A stretch of 64,000 nt of DNA, taken from Crocinitomicaceae bacterium (GTDB lineage Bacteria > Bacteroidota > Bacteroidia > Flavobacteriales_D > Crocinitomicaceae). Location: assembly GCA_016719925.1 (NCBI GenBank), contig JADJYC010000010.1, forward strand, positions 1 through 64,000. The letters are read 5' to 3'. The notes under the pieces were generated by a model. That model did no database searches, was not told the origin of the DNA, and was given only the letters and a program-made list of their open reading frames with translations. This document shows, one piece after another, positions 8,059 to 17,592 of this stretch; position 1 is the first letter of the stretch; every line of letters begins with the position of its first letter. Made by a program: the position numbers and the translations under genes.

Positions 8059-9435
8059 CTACTCATTAACCACTACCAACTTTTCCGGCATCATTTCTTC
8101 AATTGAATATTTTATTCCCCCTGTTCCAAGACCTGACTGATCTCTGCCGCCAAAAGGCATCCAGTCAACCCTGAAAGCAGTGTGGTCATTAATCATTACA
8201 GTTGAAGCATTTAATTGGTTTAAAATATTTTTTGCTTTCTCAATGGATGCTGAAAATACTGAAGCCTGAAAATGGTAAGGCGTATTATTTGCTTTTAAAA
8301 CTGCTTCTTCAATTTGTTTGTACGAATACACGGCAACAACTGGTCCGAAAATTTCGAGTGTAGAAATTTTTGAATCGTCAGAGGGATTAAACAAAATGGT
8401 TGGCTTATATAAACTCTCAGAAATTTTTTCTCCGCCGCAAATCAGTTGAGCACCTTTGAAATGGCCTCCTCCACCCAACTGTGAATTCTTTCCAGTTCAG
8501 TTTTGGAAATAATTGGTCCCCTTGTGTTTCTGGATTTATTGGATCTCCTGTCACTAAATTTTGCAGCAGATTTGAAAGATCTAAAAATTTTGCGGTGAGA
8601 TTTTCCGGAATAAAAATCCGCTGAGTTGAAACACATACTTGCCCGGCGTGGTAAAATGCTCCTTTAATTAAGGCCGGAATCATTTTTGAAAAATCTGCAT
8701 CTTCACAAACAATGACAGGTGCAATTCCACCATGTTCCAAAGCACAACGTGTTCCTGGTGCAAGTATGGAACGCAAATACCATCCCGTTTTTGCTGAACC
8801 GATAAAATTGAGATAATTAATACGTCCGTCTCTTGCCAGTTTGTCTGCGACACTATTCTCACACAAAATTACCTGACACCAGTCATCCGGACATCCGGAC
8901 AGATTTAATAATTCAACCAGTTTTATACAAGACAGCGGTGTTCTCAGATCAGGCTTGACAAGAACCGGACATCCTGCCGCAAAAGCAGTCACAACCTGAT
9001 GCACAATTAAATTCAATGGATGATTAAATGCACTTATTGCAAAAACTACTCCTATTGGTTCACGCTGCAACCAGGCTTTTTTATTTTGGTTTGCTCTGTT
9101 CTTGAAATGTCAAATTTTTGTGGCTGCAGATTTTCAAGATATTCAACTGCAAGATGAATTCCGTGTATTGCTCTGGCTACTTCTACCTTAGAATCTGCAA
9201 ATGGTTTTCCACCTTCACTGATGGCAGTTTTCAAAAGATTTTCTGAATCAGCATTTACCTGTTCTGCCAACTTTTTTAATACTGAAATCCTGAATTTTAT
9301 ATCTAAACCCTGAGGAAATTCCCGGGCAATTTTTTTTGCTTTTTCCAGCTTATCAAAAACAGATTTTTCATCTTCAAGCTGAACGGTTGAAACAAGTAAT
9401 TGATTAAACGGTGAACGGATTTCCAGAACCTGCAT
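8059..9435 (-). CDS. NAD(P)-dependent aldehyde dehydrogenase (three frameshifts)
   Basis: Oxidises an aldehyde to its acid using NAD(P). The gene spans three reading frames: 9435 to about 9060 (N-terminus), about 9070 to 8525 (core), a short stretch to about 8465 in a third frame (GPIISKTELERIHSWVEEA), and then the C-terminus to 8059. Joined length is about 458 residues, as expected. The core contains the catalytic glutamate (LEHGGIAPVIV) and the nucleophilic cysteine (HAGQVCVSTQRI). The C-terminus has LEIFGPVVAVYSY and the FGGRDQSGLGTGG motif. Substrate not assignable from sequence; a semialdehyde is plausible. The breaks look like indel errors, although real decay cannot be excluded for a dispensable gene. 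Confidence 0.85.
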
Positions 9436-9531
9436 AAACGAATGGAATTGAAGGAACTAAATTAAACTTATCTGATGAGATAGTCGTTGTAAACTCTAAA
9501 AATAAAAGCCATTATCAAAAACAGAACCTAT

Positions 9532-10245
9532 CTATTTTTTCTGATCCTCGTCTTCTGTCACATCTTCATAATCTGTAAATCCATCTGAATCTTCCCGTTT
9601 GCTTTGAGCACCAAATTCAGTATGCGTGTATTTGAAATTTGTTTTCACATTAGACTCTGTAAGTGATTGTCCGTTTAATAATCTTCCGATCACATTGGCA
9701 GCACGCAGTAAAATATTGATAAGGAAGAAGAATGCAATGATTCTGAAAATCCATCCGATAACAGGTGTTTCATAAATGCTGATGATGGAGTCATTAAACC
9801 AATTCACCAGAGTATTATCCACCAGAACAGGATATATGATACAGACGATAAACCAGACGACAGATCCCAGCAAAAGAAACCGTTCAATTTTAGGATCAAC
9901 GGAACCTGCCAGTCTTGCAAACAGCGGATTATTTGCCAGCTGACTGAGAACTGCTCTGTTTTGTAATTTGCCTAGCAGATACAATGCCATTACCATTGCA
10001 CCCACAATTAAATTGGTCATACCGGCATTGGTAGACAAATCACCACTTTCAAAACGGGTAATATAATTGGCCGTAACTGAAACCAGTAAAAAATACTTCA
10101 CAATACGCAATGTATAATCTAGCGCCTGATTGGGAGGTGCTGCAGGATTTCTGAACATGCGTATCACCAGCATCATCAATCCCCAGATGAAACCAAAAAT
10201 GGAGAAGTTAATTCCAAGTATGAATATGAATTCTAAAATTTCCAT
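9532..10245 (-). CDS. Hypothetical multi-span membrane protein
   Basis: Not recognised as a named family. The 237 residues contain about five or six hydrophobic segments (near 5-28, 47-60, 75-92, 123-142 and 160-182) and a polar, acidic C-terminal tail (SDGFTDYEDVTEDEDQ). There are no catalytic motifs. A tail of this kind suggests a cytosolic interaction region. It stands alone between the aldehyde dehydrogenase and a DUF4442 gene, all on the minus strand, with 64 bp or more on each side. Confidence 0.65.
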   Translation of the reverse strand: MEILEFIFILGINFSIFGFIWGLMMLVIRMFRNPAAPPNQALDYTLRIVKYFLLVSVTANYITRFESGDLSTNAGMTNLIVGAMVMALYLLGKLQNRAVLSQLANNPLFARLAGSVDPKIERFLLLGSVVWFIVCIIYPVLVDNTLVNWFNDSIISIYETPVIGWIFRIIAFFFLINILLRAANVIGRLLNGQSLTESNVKTNFKYTHTEFGAQSKREDSDGFTDYEDVTEDEDQKK

Positions 10246-10309
10246 GCGTTGTTTTAATCAAATTATATACAAATATGAAACTTCTGACAATTGCGCCGAA
10301 AAATGCAAA

Positions 10310-10814
10310 CTACATTTTAGTTTTGACCGATTTCCATTCTTTTATCTGCCAGTTTGTGTATCCGGTAGCTATATGATTTTCTTCATTGTCAAAGAGTCTT
10401 ATTTCACACTTGACGTATACCTGATCAGAATATTTTAGTGGTTCAATTACTTGTTTGTCTATCCATTCATCGTTTGCTTTAAAAACAGCATACGAATCTG
10501 TTTTAGCCTGATACAGATATTTCATTTCAAGTGACTGCATTATCAGTCTGTACTTTTTTATCACCCAGTTTTGTGAGCAGTAAAAACCCGATGCAAATTC
10601 GGCCGCAGTTGCAAGTCCGCAGGCGTGAATGCCTTTAATGTGATTCAGATTTTTCTGCGGAATGGTATTCTGGTTTTTACAAAATCATCTCCGATTTCAG
10701 TAATCTTAATTCGGTGCGGTTTATTGAACGGAATGATAAAACCAAGTCCGAGATTCAGTTTAAACAAACCAAATTTTGATTTTTTGCGTCTGAAATATAT
10801 TTTTCAAAATTCAT
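10310..10814 (-). CDS. DUF4442 hotdog-fold protein (two frameshifts)
   Basis: Only the last 84 residues form one clean frame, but the upstream minus strand clearly continues the protein. From ATG at 10814 the frame reads MNFEKYISDAKN, shifts near 10775 to KFGLFKLNLGLGFIIPFNKPHRIKITEIG, and shifts again near 10650 to NLNHIKGIHACGLATAAEFASG before joining YRLIMQSLEMKYLYQAK. PFNKPHRI and NHIKGIHACGLAT are the hallmark of DUF4442, a thioesterase-like hotdog family related to PaaI. By family analogy it may act on acyl-CoA or another thioester; no substrate is known. The breaks look like single-base errors. Confidence 0.72.
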
Positions 10815-10912
10815 TACTGCGTTGATTTTATGATGTTAAACCGTAAAAATACTGCTGATTTGTTATCTGAACCGGCGGTCAAATTTCGGCAATAAGCTTA
10901 ATAAAACAATAG

Positions 10913-10920
10913 TATATTTG
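10913..10920 (+). promoter_or_regulatory. Candidate -7 promoter box for S46 peptidase
   Basis: TATATTTG matches the Bacteroidota -7 consensus TAnnTTTG, 24 bp before the ATG of the S46 peptidase. I see no good TTG at the -33 position, so support is partial. Confidence 0.5.
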
Positions 10921-10944
10921 TACATACTTGATTTTATTTAGAAT

Positions 10945-13076
10945 ATGAAACGATTTTCGCTCCTGTTATTTGCCGTTTTATTCAGCTCTTATAATCTGAT
11001 TGCCGTTGAAGGAATGTGGATTCCTTCACTGATTGACATGTTTTATTCTGACATGCAGACATACGGTTTGAAACTGACCAAAGAACAAATTTACTCAACC
11101 AACAGTTCCAGTTTAAAAGACGCAGTGATTCAGTTTAACGGCGGATGTACGGCTGAAATAGTTTCTGATCAGGGATTGATTCTCACCAATCACCATTGCG
11201 GTTATGATGCTATTCAACGACACACCACGGTTGAAAATGATTACCTGGCAAGAGGCTTCTGGTCAAAAAATTTCAGTGAAGAATTGCCGTGCCCCTGGCT
11301 CAATGTGACTTTTGTAAAAGAAATCAGAGAAGTAACCGCAGCAGTTTTTGAAGGGGTAGACAAAACAAAATCTGAATCTGAAATTCAGAAAATGATTGCG
11401 CTAAATATTTCAAAACTGGAAGAAGAAGAAAAAGAAAAGTGGATATTCAGCTAAAATAAAACCTTTCAATCAGGGTAATGAATATTTTATGCTGATCACC
11501 CAAAACTATGATGACATCCGATTGGTAGGCACACCTCCAAACGCTATCGGAAAATTTGGCGGAGATACAGACAACTGGGTTTGGCCAAGACATACCGGAG
11601 ATTTTTCTGTATTCAGAATTTATGCAGACAAAGACAATAAACCGTCAAAATACAATGCTGACAATGTTCCTTTCAAACCAGATCATTCATTACCAATTAG
11701 TCTTAAACCAAAACAGGTTGGTGATTTTACCATGGTATATGGTTTTCCGGGTTATACAGATCAGCATTACACAGCAAGCAAACTGAAATTTTATATTGAA
11801 ACCGAAGCACCGGCAAGAATCAATATGCGTACGCATACGCTTGATTTAATGAAACCTGCCATGAACGGAAATGATACAATCCGCATTCAATACTCAGCAA
11901 ACAGGCAAGCATTGCCAATGCATGGAAAAAATGGATTGGTCAATTAGGGGGATTAAAAGAATTGGATGCGCTCGGTAAAAAAATAAAATTTGAAGAAGAA
12001 TACAGAGCAAAAGCAGCTGAAAGAACAGAATGGAAAGACAAGTATGGTTCTGTGATTGATGAACTGGATAAACTGCAGGCAGAATATGGGCGCTATGAAT
12101 TTGCCCGGAATATGTTCATCGAATATTTTTATTACGGACCTGAGTTTGTCAGCTTTACGTTTGATTTTTATGAACTTGCATTTAAATATGATGAACTTGA
12201 GTCAGCCGGTAAACTGCAGGAGACAATTGACGGATTAAAAAAGAATACCAATAGTTTCTACAAGGATTACAATGCACAATTGGACCGTTCTATTTTTGAA
12301 GAACTCACGCCGCTTTATGTTGGATATGTAAATACTGATTTACTTCCTGCAGGAATTGCTGAAAACTGGATGAAAACCGGAGAGCTGATTTATACCAAAT
12401 CCATATTTTCAAATCGGTTGAAGCTGGAAGAATTGCTGGACAAATTCACCGCCAAATCTGCTAAAAAACTTCAAAAAGACCCTGCACTTTTATTTGCACG
12501 CGATATATACAATGCGTATTACTTAAATGTTCATGATAACTACAAATGGTTTATGGCTAAAGAAGACCAGCTGATGCAACGGTATGTAGAAGGAATGCTG
12601 GTGATGTTTCCGGATAAAAAAATATGGGCCGATGCAAATTCAACCTTACGTATTGCTTACGGAAAAATAGACGGATCACAACCGTATGACGGAATGAAAT
12701 ATCTTCATTTTACAACCATTGACGGTATCATTCAGAAACACGATGAAACTAATCCTGATTTTGTTTTGACTGACCGGTTTATGGAATTGTATGAAAAAAA
12801 GATTTTGGTGACTATACCCAAGATAGCGAATTATGGGTTTGCTTTACCGCTTCCAATCACACCACCGGTGGTAATTCCGGCAGTCCTGTAATTGACGGAG
12901 AGGGAAATCTGATAGGAATAAATTTTGACCGCAGCTGGGAAAGTACCATGAGTGATTTTATGTTTGATGAATCACGCTGCAGAAATATTGTGGTGGATAT
13001 CCGTTATGTACTTTGGGTGATTGACAAATACGGTGAAGCTGGTCATTTGATAGAAGAGATGAATATCATCCGGTAA
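10945..13076 (+). CDS. S46 dipeptidyl peptidase, DPP11-like (three frameshifts)
   Basis: Secreted serine peptidase that removes dipeptides from peptide N-termini, used by Bacteroidota that live on protein. A signal peptide (MKRFSLLLFAVLFSSYNLIAV) is followed by the catalytic histidine region LTNHHCGYDAIQ, the aspartate region FGGDTDNWVWPRHTGDF, and the serine region TTGGNSGSPVID near 12862-12894. Frame changes occur near 11440, 11900 and 12800, each explained by one base in or near an A run. Joined length is about 710 residues, as in the family. The residue 18 positions after the catalytic serine is Arg (NFDRSWE). In characterised S46 enzymes this marks DPP11 (Asp/Glu preference), while Gly marks DPP7. 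That specificity is inferred. Confidence 0.88.
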
Positions 13077-13080
13077 AAAC

Positions 13081-13416
13081 ATGTCGTCAGAAAAAAAAAT
13101 AGCCGCATTTTTTTTATCCGGAATTTTATTTTCTGCTCTAACCTTATCTTGTAAAAAAGAACCACCACCGGCTCCGTTGCCATTTGCAGATTTTTTTGTG
13201 AGTAATAACGGCTGTCTGGCACCCTGCTGGATTTATTTTTACGACAATTCGCAAAACGCTGTAAAGTGGGAATGGGATTTTGGAAACAATTTTAATTCCA
13301 CTACTCAAAATGATTCGATGTTATATCAGAATCAAGGTTTCTATGATGTTACCTTAAGAATTGAAAACAGTGATGGTGTGGCGGATTCTGTGAGTAAGGA
13401 GGGTTTTTGTTTATGA
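13081..13416 (+). CDS. PKD-domain lipoprotein
   Basis: A 111-residue lipoprotein. The signal peptide ends in a lipobox LTLSC (Cys 24), followed by KKEPPPAPLP. The rest is one PKD-like domain: ADFFVSNNGCLAPCWIYFYDNS, then the signature WEWDFGN and YDVTLRIEN. PKD domains are beta-sandwich adhesion or spacer modules on the cell surface. It begins 4 bp after the S46 peptidase stop, so the two are cotranscribed. The last residues (KEGFCL) look wrong for a PKD strand; removing one G near 13401 would give KEVFVYE and a stop, so a one-base insertion is possible. Confidence 0.72.
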   Translation: MSSEKKIAAFFLSGILFSALTLSCKKEPPPAPLPFADFFVSNNGCLAPCWIYFYDNSQNAVKWEWDFGNNFNSTTQNDSMLYQNQGFYDVTLRIENSDGVADSVSKEGFCL

Positions 13417-13533
13417 ATAAAGCCATGTGGCATGTGGCAGAAGGCAATCAGTTATTGTATAACGGATTCTTAATAATGTCCGCAATTTTTAAATCCAGAA
13501 ATGCCATCGAAGTTTTTCTGTAATTCCAAAAAG

Positions 13534-13650
13534 AATTCGTTCTTCCAACTCCGACTTCGAGAACCTCAGTCTCCGTGGACGGACTTTCAACAAAACTTTT
13601 CACTTCGTAAATCGTACTTCCAACTTCGTACTTCTCCTTCAGGCTTCTTC
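13534..13650. repeat. Degenerate CTTCGTACTTCCAACTTCG-type repeat
   Basis: The gap between the PKD lipoprotein and the next gene holds a run of related short words: TTCCAACTCCGACTTCG, TTTCACTTCGTAAATCG, then TACTTCCAACTTCGTACTTC. The core is (A/T)CTTCG spaced by 6-9 bases. No coding signal on either strand is convincing here. It resembles the other low-complexity intergenic families in the window in style but not in sequence. Confidence 0.55.
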
Positions 13651-13833
13651 ACCCTGGCATTTTTCATCGGGGCGGGCACCGCAGAAACTGCAGGTTTCAC
13701 CCGTATCATTAATCAACGGATTATTACTTGCACAGGTTCCGGCAAACTTTCCGTCTTTTTTTGCCCAGATTTTGATAGCGATTCCGGCAAAAGCCAAAGC
13801 CAATAAAACAATGGCAACAAGTGCAATTTTCAT
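13639..13833 (-). CDS. Small CxxC membrane protein
   Basis: A 64-residue protein of the kind annotated in Bacteroidota as membrane or secreted protein. An N-terminal membrane helix (ALVAIVLLALAFAGIAIKIW) is followed by KKDGKFAGTCASNNP and a C-terminal part with CSFCG. Cysteines are at residues 34, 48, 51 and 59, a spacing that could bind a metal or form disulfides. Function unknown. A possible -7 box (TAACTTTG on the minus strand, 13853-13860) lies 20 bp upstream. Alone between a repeat tract and a terminator. Confidence 0.75.
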   Translation of the reverse strand: MKIALVAIVLLALAFAGIAIKIWAKKDGKFAGTCASNNPLINDTGETCSFCGARPDEKCQGEEA

Positions 13834-13896
13834 AACGCAGTAATTTGTTGTACAAAGTTAGTGAAGTTCAAATCAATTCATGGTAATCAAAGTCAC

Positions 13897-13933
13897 AAAA
13901 AAACCCGTCCTGAATGAACAAGACGGGTTTTAA
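13897..13933 (-). terminator. Rho-independent terminator
   Basis: The stem AACCCGTC/GACGGGTT around a 12-base loop has an A run on the left (a T run on the minus strand). It ends the minus-strand membrane protein gene at 13950-14351. Confidence 0.85.
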
Positions 13934-13949
13934 TTTCAATTGAAAATTC

Positions 13950-14351
13950 TTATTTCAGATGTTTTGCATTTGACCAATACATGATGATGAATGCAATTGG
14001 GAAAAGTGCTGCAATCAAGAATACTGCTCCAAAAAGATCAGCAAATCCCGGAGGTAAAATAGCATATATCAATACCAATGGGAAAACTATCGCTAATCCT
14101 TCACCGGCAGTATAAATCATTAACCCTTGTTTTTTCATGTTCCACATTTGCCATGCACCATAACCTGTGGCCAAATTACAAGCTAATAATACTAATTTGT
14201 ACCACATTGAAATCATATAGGCATTTGCACCAACGAAATTTCCTATTGCTCCCCAGGCTGACCCAATGAAAGTAAGAATACATAATACTGTTAAAAAGGT
14301 AGGACGCGTTCCGGTTCCACCACCATTGCTGTCAAGAATTTGATCACTCAT
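13950..14351 (-). CDS. Hypothetical four-span membrane protein
   Basis: Start chosen at MSDQILDSNGGG (14351); an upstream start would add 18 residues that look like untranslated leader. The 133-residue protein has about four hydrophobic segments (near 17-36, 42-60, 75-95 and 103-126). The N-terminal tail is Gly/Ser/Asn-rich and the C-terminus ends in NAKHLK. Resembles small membrane proteins common in Flavobacteria, without a named function. It precedes a strong terminator. The next gene upstream (14471) has a similar small membrane-protein character. Confidence 0.65.
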   Translation of the reverse strand: MSDQILDSNGGGTGTRPTFLTVLCILTFIGSAWGAIGNFVGANAYMISMWYKLVLLACNLATGYGAWQMWNMKKQGLMIYTAGEGLAIVFPLVLIYAILPPGFADLFGAVFLIAALFPIAFIIMYWSNAKHLK

Positions 14352-14414
14352 AATTATAAGGTTTAGATTAATACAGTTCGAATATAAAAAAATCGATTTA
14401 CTCAACTCTTTGTC

Positions 14415-14452
14415 AAAAAAAAAGCGATGTCATACTAACACCGCCTTTACTT
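14415..14452 (-). terminator. Rho-independent terminator
   Basis: Read on the minus strand, the stem GCGGTG/CATCGC (one G-U pair) is followed by an eight-base T run. It lies just after the stop of the gene at 14471-14887. Confidence 0.75.
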
Positions 14453-14470
14453 TTTAAGAAAATCTTAAAT

Positions 14471-14887
14471 CTACTTTAATTCATCTTTAATTGAATCTTT
14501 TGTAGGCATCTGGAAATTTCCGTCTCCTTTGATAACAAAAGGCATAGCCATTACAGCAAGACCAGCAAGAATAGAAAGATAAACGCCATAACTTGCGTAT
14601 GAAAAACCAATTCTCAATAATTCAATCAGCATAAAACCAGTAACACCCGCTCCAATACCACCAACTGCTTTTTTCATTGATCCTTCAAGTACTGCTGCTT
14701 TATCACCGCTGGTAAATGCAAGACCTGCTGCAGCAGCAAATAATGCTAATGAAAGCCATCCGTCTCCACCATCAATTCCTGAAGCAGAAGTTGAAAAACC
14801 AAATAATGAAATTTTTGCCCACGGAAGGAATGCTGATAGAATTCCTACTGCGCCTGCAATCAGAATAAAAAGTCTTTGTTTGTGCAT
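14471..14887 (-). CDS. Hypothetical four-span membrane protein
   Basis: The 138 residues hold four hydrophobic segments (near 5-24, 43-60, 74-94 and 101-118). Gly and Ala dominate the second and third (LSLALFAAAAGLAF; AVGGIGAGVTGF). The C-terminus is polar (PTKDSIKDELK). No known motif. A possible -7 box, TATCTTTG on the minus strand (14916-14923), lies about 30 bp upstream, and a terminator follows, so it is likely a single-gene transcript. Confidence 0.65.
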   Translation of the reverse strand: MHKQRLFILIAGAVGILSAFLPWAKISLFGFSTSASGIDGGDGWLSLALFAAAAGLAFTSGDKAAVLEGSMKKAVGGIGAGVTGFMLIELLRIGFSYASYGVYLSILAGLAVMAMPFVIKGDGNFQMPTKDSIKDELK

Positions 14888-14956
14888 AGTTTGTTTTTTT
14901 TTAGATAATACTCTTCAAAGATAAAATTATTCAGTTAACTCCTCTGAAAATGAAAA

Positions 14957-15709
14957 TTATAATTTAATCAACGAACCTGAACCCGGATTGTTGAAAACAA
15001 TTGAATCCGGATTTCCGGTATAATAAATATCTCCCGTTCCGTCTAATACCACAAATGCATCTGAGTTTTCCAGATCAATTTTCAAATCTCCAGTTGAATT
15101 GTTGTAAACAAAAATATTGGACGCATTGAATTGTGACGCATCTGCAAAACCATTATTCTGAATCTTAACTTCAGCGTTAGAAGCATTTCCGTTTAATACA
15201 TAATCACCTGTGCCATACGTCACATTGATTGATAAGTATTGCACCTGAACATCTAACCTTGCACTTCCTCCTCCTTCTCTGATTTCGACAATTAACGTAT
15301 CTGAAATTATCTGATCATGAAAAATAACCGAATCACTTGCCTCCATATAAAACTCTTTGAAATAAGGATAATGAATTTCTACAACCACCGGTTTTTCATT
15401 GGATCTTAAAAAATTGCATTTGTTGGTATTATTGACAGAAACAATTCCATTTTCATTTTTTATATCAATAAGCTGAATGAGATTTTCACCTCCGTTCACT
15501 TTGATATATCTGCCGGTATCCTGAAAAATTTCATAGCGCAGGTTTTTATACAGATTAAAGCGATGAACCGAATCAAGCGGAATCAACAATGAACTCTCAT
15601 TGCCATTACTTTTGAAACAGGCTCTTTGTTCTGACTTTTTACAAGAATATAAAGTCAGCAACAGCGCACTGAAATAAAAAAGAACGGATATGTTTTTTAA
15701 TTTTTTCAT
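14957..15709 (-). CDS. DUF2807 (GIN-domain) lipoprotein
   Basis: A 250-residue lipoprotein: signal peptide with lipobox TLYSC (Cys 23), then a right-handed beta-helix-like domain typical of DUF2807, called putative auto-transporter adhesin head GIN domain. The family signature is the run of short beta repeats such as LSINVTYGTGDYVLNGNA, AEVKIQNNGFADASQFNA and IFVYNNSTGDLKI. It probably sits on the outer membrane or cell surface; the role is unknown. It lies one base after the PagL-like gene end, so the pair is cotranscribed. Confidence 0.85.
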   Translation of the reverse strand: MKKLKNISVLFYFSALLLTLYSCKKSEQRACFKSNGNESSLLIPLDSVHRFNLYKNLRYEIFQDTGRYIKVNGGENLIQLIDIKNENGIVSVNNTNKCNFLRSNEKPVVVEIHYPYFKEFYMEASDSVIFHDQIISDTLIVEIREGGGSARLDVQVQYLSINVTYGTGDYVLNGNASNAEVKIQNNGFADASQFNASNIFVYNNSTGDLKIDLENSDAFVVLDGTGDIYYTGNPDSIVFNNPGSGSLIKL

Positions 15710-15710
15710 T

Positions 15711-16795
15711 CTATAATCTGTATCCGATTCCTATTTCAAGATAATCTGCAATTCCAATGTTTGCCTTAATTGCTGCAAGTGCAGACAAATGCGGTGTGAT
15801 TGCGTACCGGTATCCAATGCGGTTATAGATCCATCCTGCGGGATTTATTTTATTGTAAACATATCCGCCGATACCAAAAAATATTTGTGATTTATAAAAA
15901 TTTGCAGCAGCTCCAAAATAAATTCCTGCCTGAATGGTTTCACCAAATGAATAGACAACCCCGTCATATTTTACGCGGTTTGCCTGATTGTATATAAGAT
16001 CTATTCCTGCTTCCAGATCCCATTTAAAGTTGAGATACTTTCTGTATGTTGTCTGCAATGCAATTACCGGCAGATATTCACTGGGATTATTTCCCGGAAG
16101 ATTTTGTTTAACACTTCCAATCAGATGAAACTGAAACTTATTGGAATATCTTGGCAAAATAGCAATCACCGGATTTGTATCTGCAGAAAAAATATCCCTT
16201 GTCTTTAACGCATAACCAATTTTAAAATAACACATGGGGGTATTCAATCCAAGATTAGGAGTGGTAATAGCCGCATTAGAGAAATGAGAAATTTCAAGTC
16301 CGGCTCCAACCAAAAAATTTCTAAAATATTTTTCATATCCCAGCTGAAAATTGATAAATGCATTCCAGTAAGATCCAATGGTGTTGTTTTTTGGATTGGT
16401 TTGCGCATTATATTTTCTGGTGATATAACCAATTCCTGAACCAATCCGGAAATCTATAAATCCAATTTTTTTATGCTGAACCAAATTGAATTTTGTAAAC
16501 TGTAAAACACTGTATGAAGATCCAAGAACATCTTTGTAACCATAATCCTGATAATGCAAAGAAAATCCGCGGGAAGGAAACCGGTAATCACTGGAAGTAA
16601 AATTCCGGCTGTTATCCTGTTGTGAAAATTCCAGTTCAAATGCGGTGTTTCTGTCTTTTACAAGATGAGACATATAAGGACGATGCGCAATCAGAAATCC
16701 TGTTTTTGGCAAAAAGAAATGGCCAACGGTAGATTTGGCTGTGAATAACCAGCAGTAATTATAAACAGGAATAGGAAAAAGTAAATTAACTTCAC
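15711..16795 (-). CDS. PagL-like lipid A 3-O-deacylase / acyloxyacyl hydrolase (frameshifted N-terminus)
   Basis: Outer-membrane beta-barrel esterase expected to remove a 3-linked acyl chain from lipid A. The catalytic His-Ser pair is visible in AGLEISHFSNAAI (window about 16262-16300), matching the PagL H-x-S-N-A pattern. Alternating aromatic/polar strands fill the rest. The open frame continues past the true start into mazG. The real N-terminus lies in another frame: GTG at 16795 begins a signal peptide (MKLIYFFLFLFIITAGYSQ), with the shift near 16740. GTG could itself reflect an ATG with an error. Followed one base later by the DUF2807 lipoprotein. Confidence 0.78.
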
Positions 16796-16824
16796 ACCGG
16801 TAAAATTCTGCTAAATGTAGCAAA

Positions 16825-17592
16825 ATGGAAGATAAACTAAAAGCTTTTGAGCGATTGCTGATTATCATGGACGAATTGCGTGCCGGTTGTCCGTGGGATA
16901 AAAAACAAACTATAGAATCCTTAAGACATCTCACAATTGAAGAAACATACGAGCTTGCAGATGCAATTACTGCGAATGATCTGGAAGGATTAAAAGGTGA
17001 AATTGGTGACCTGATGCTTCACATGGTTTTCTACGCAAAAATTGCTTCTGAAAAAAATGCATTTGATATTGCCGATGTCTTAAATGCAATCTGTGATAAA
17101 TTGGTACACCGGCATCCGCACATTTACGGTGATGTAAAAGTGCAAGATGAAGAAGAGGTAAAAGCAAACTGGGAAAAACTGAAACTCAAAGAAGGAAAAA
17201 AATCTGTTTTGGAAGGAGTTCCGTCATCACTGCCTGCACTTGTAAAAGCAACGCGTATTCAGGATAAAGTCAAAGGCATTGGATTTGAATGGGAGAACAA
17301 AGAACAAGTTTGGGCAAAAGTGGAAGAAGAACTGACAGAACTAAAAGTTGAAGTTGAAAAAAACGATAAAGAAAAAATGGAAGATGAATTTGGCGATGTT
17401 CTTTTTTCAATGATAAACTATGCCCGTTGGATTGGCGTGAATCCCGAAGATGCTTTGTCAAAAACAAATCAGAAGTTTATTCGTCGTTTTCAGTGGATGG
17501 AATCAGCGTGTGCGAAAGATGGAAAAAAACTGGAAGACATGAATTTGACGGAGATGGATGTTTATTGGGAGCGGTCTAAAAAGGAGGGCTAA
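16825..17592 (+). CDS. mazG: Nucleoside triphosphate pyrophosphohydrolase MazG
   Basis: Hydrolyses NTPs and dNTPs to monophosphates, a house-cleaning enzyme. The 255 residues contain two MazG domains. The first has the metal-binding pattern IEETYELADAI (38-48) with GEIGDLMLHMVF downstream; the second has VEEELTELKVE and EDEFGDVLFSMINYARW (about 172-207). The KVKGIGFEWENKEQVWAKV linker is typical. Its start is 29 bp from the divergent PagL-like gene. Intact. It is followed by a short repeat-rich gap. Confidence 0.95.
   Translation: MEDKLKAFERLLIIMDELRAGCPWDKKQTIESLRHLTIEETYELADAITANDLEGLKGEIGDLMLHMVFYAKIASEKNAFDIADVLNAICDKLVHRHPHIYGDVKVQDEEEVKANWEKLKLKEGKKSVLEGVPSSLPALVKATRIQDKVKGIGFEWENKEQVWAKVEEELTELKVEVEKNDKEKMEDEFGDVLFSMINYARWIGVNPEDALSKTNQKFIRRFQWMESACAKDGKKLEDMNLTEMDVYWERSKKEG

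Noticed and set aside
13501..13806. 101-codon plus-strand open frame
   Set aside because: Overlaps the CxxC membrane protein and the CTTCG repeats; no recognisable domain.
16796..16934. N-terminal extension of the PagL-like frame into mazG
   Set aside because: The extra residues match no signal peptide, while another frame from 16795 gives a clear one. The long frame is an artefact of the frameshift.
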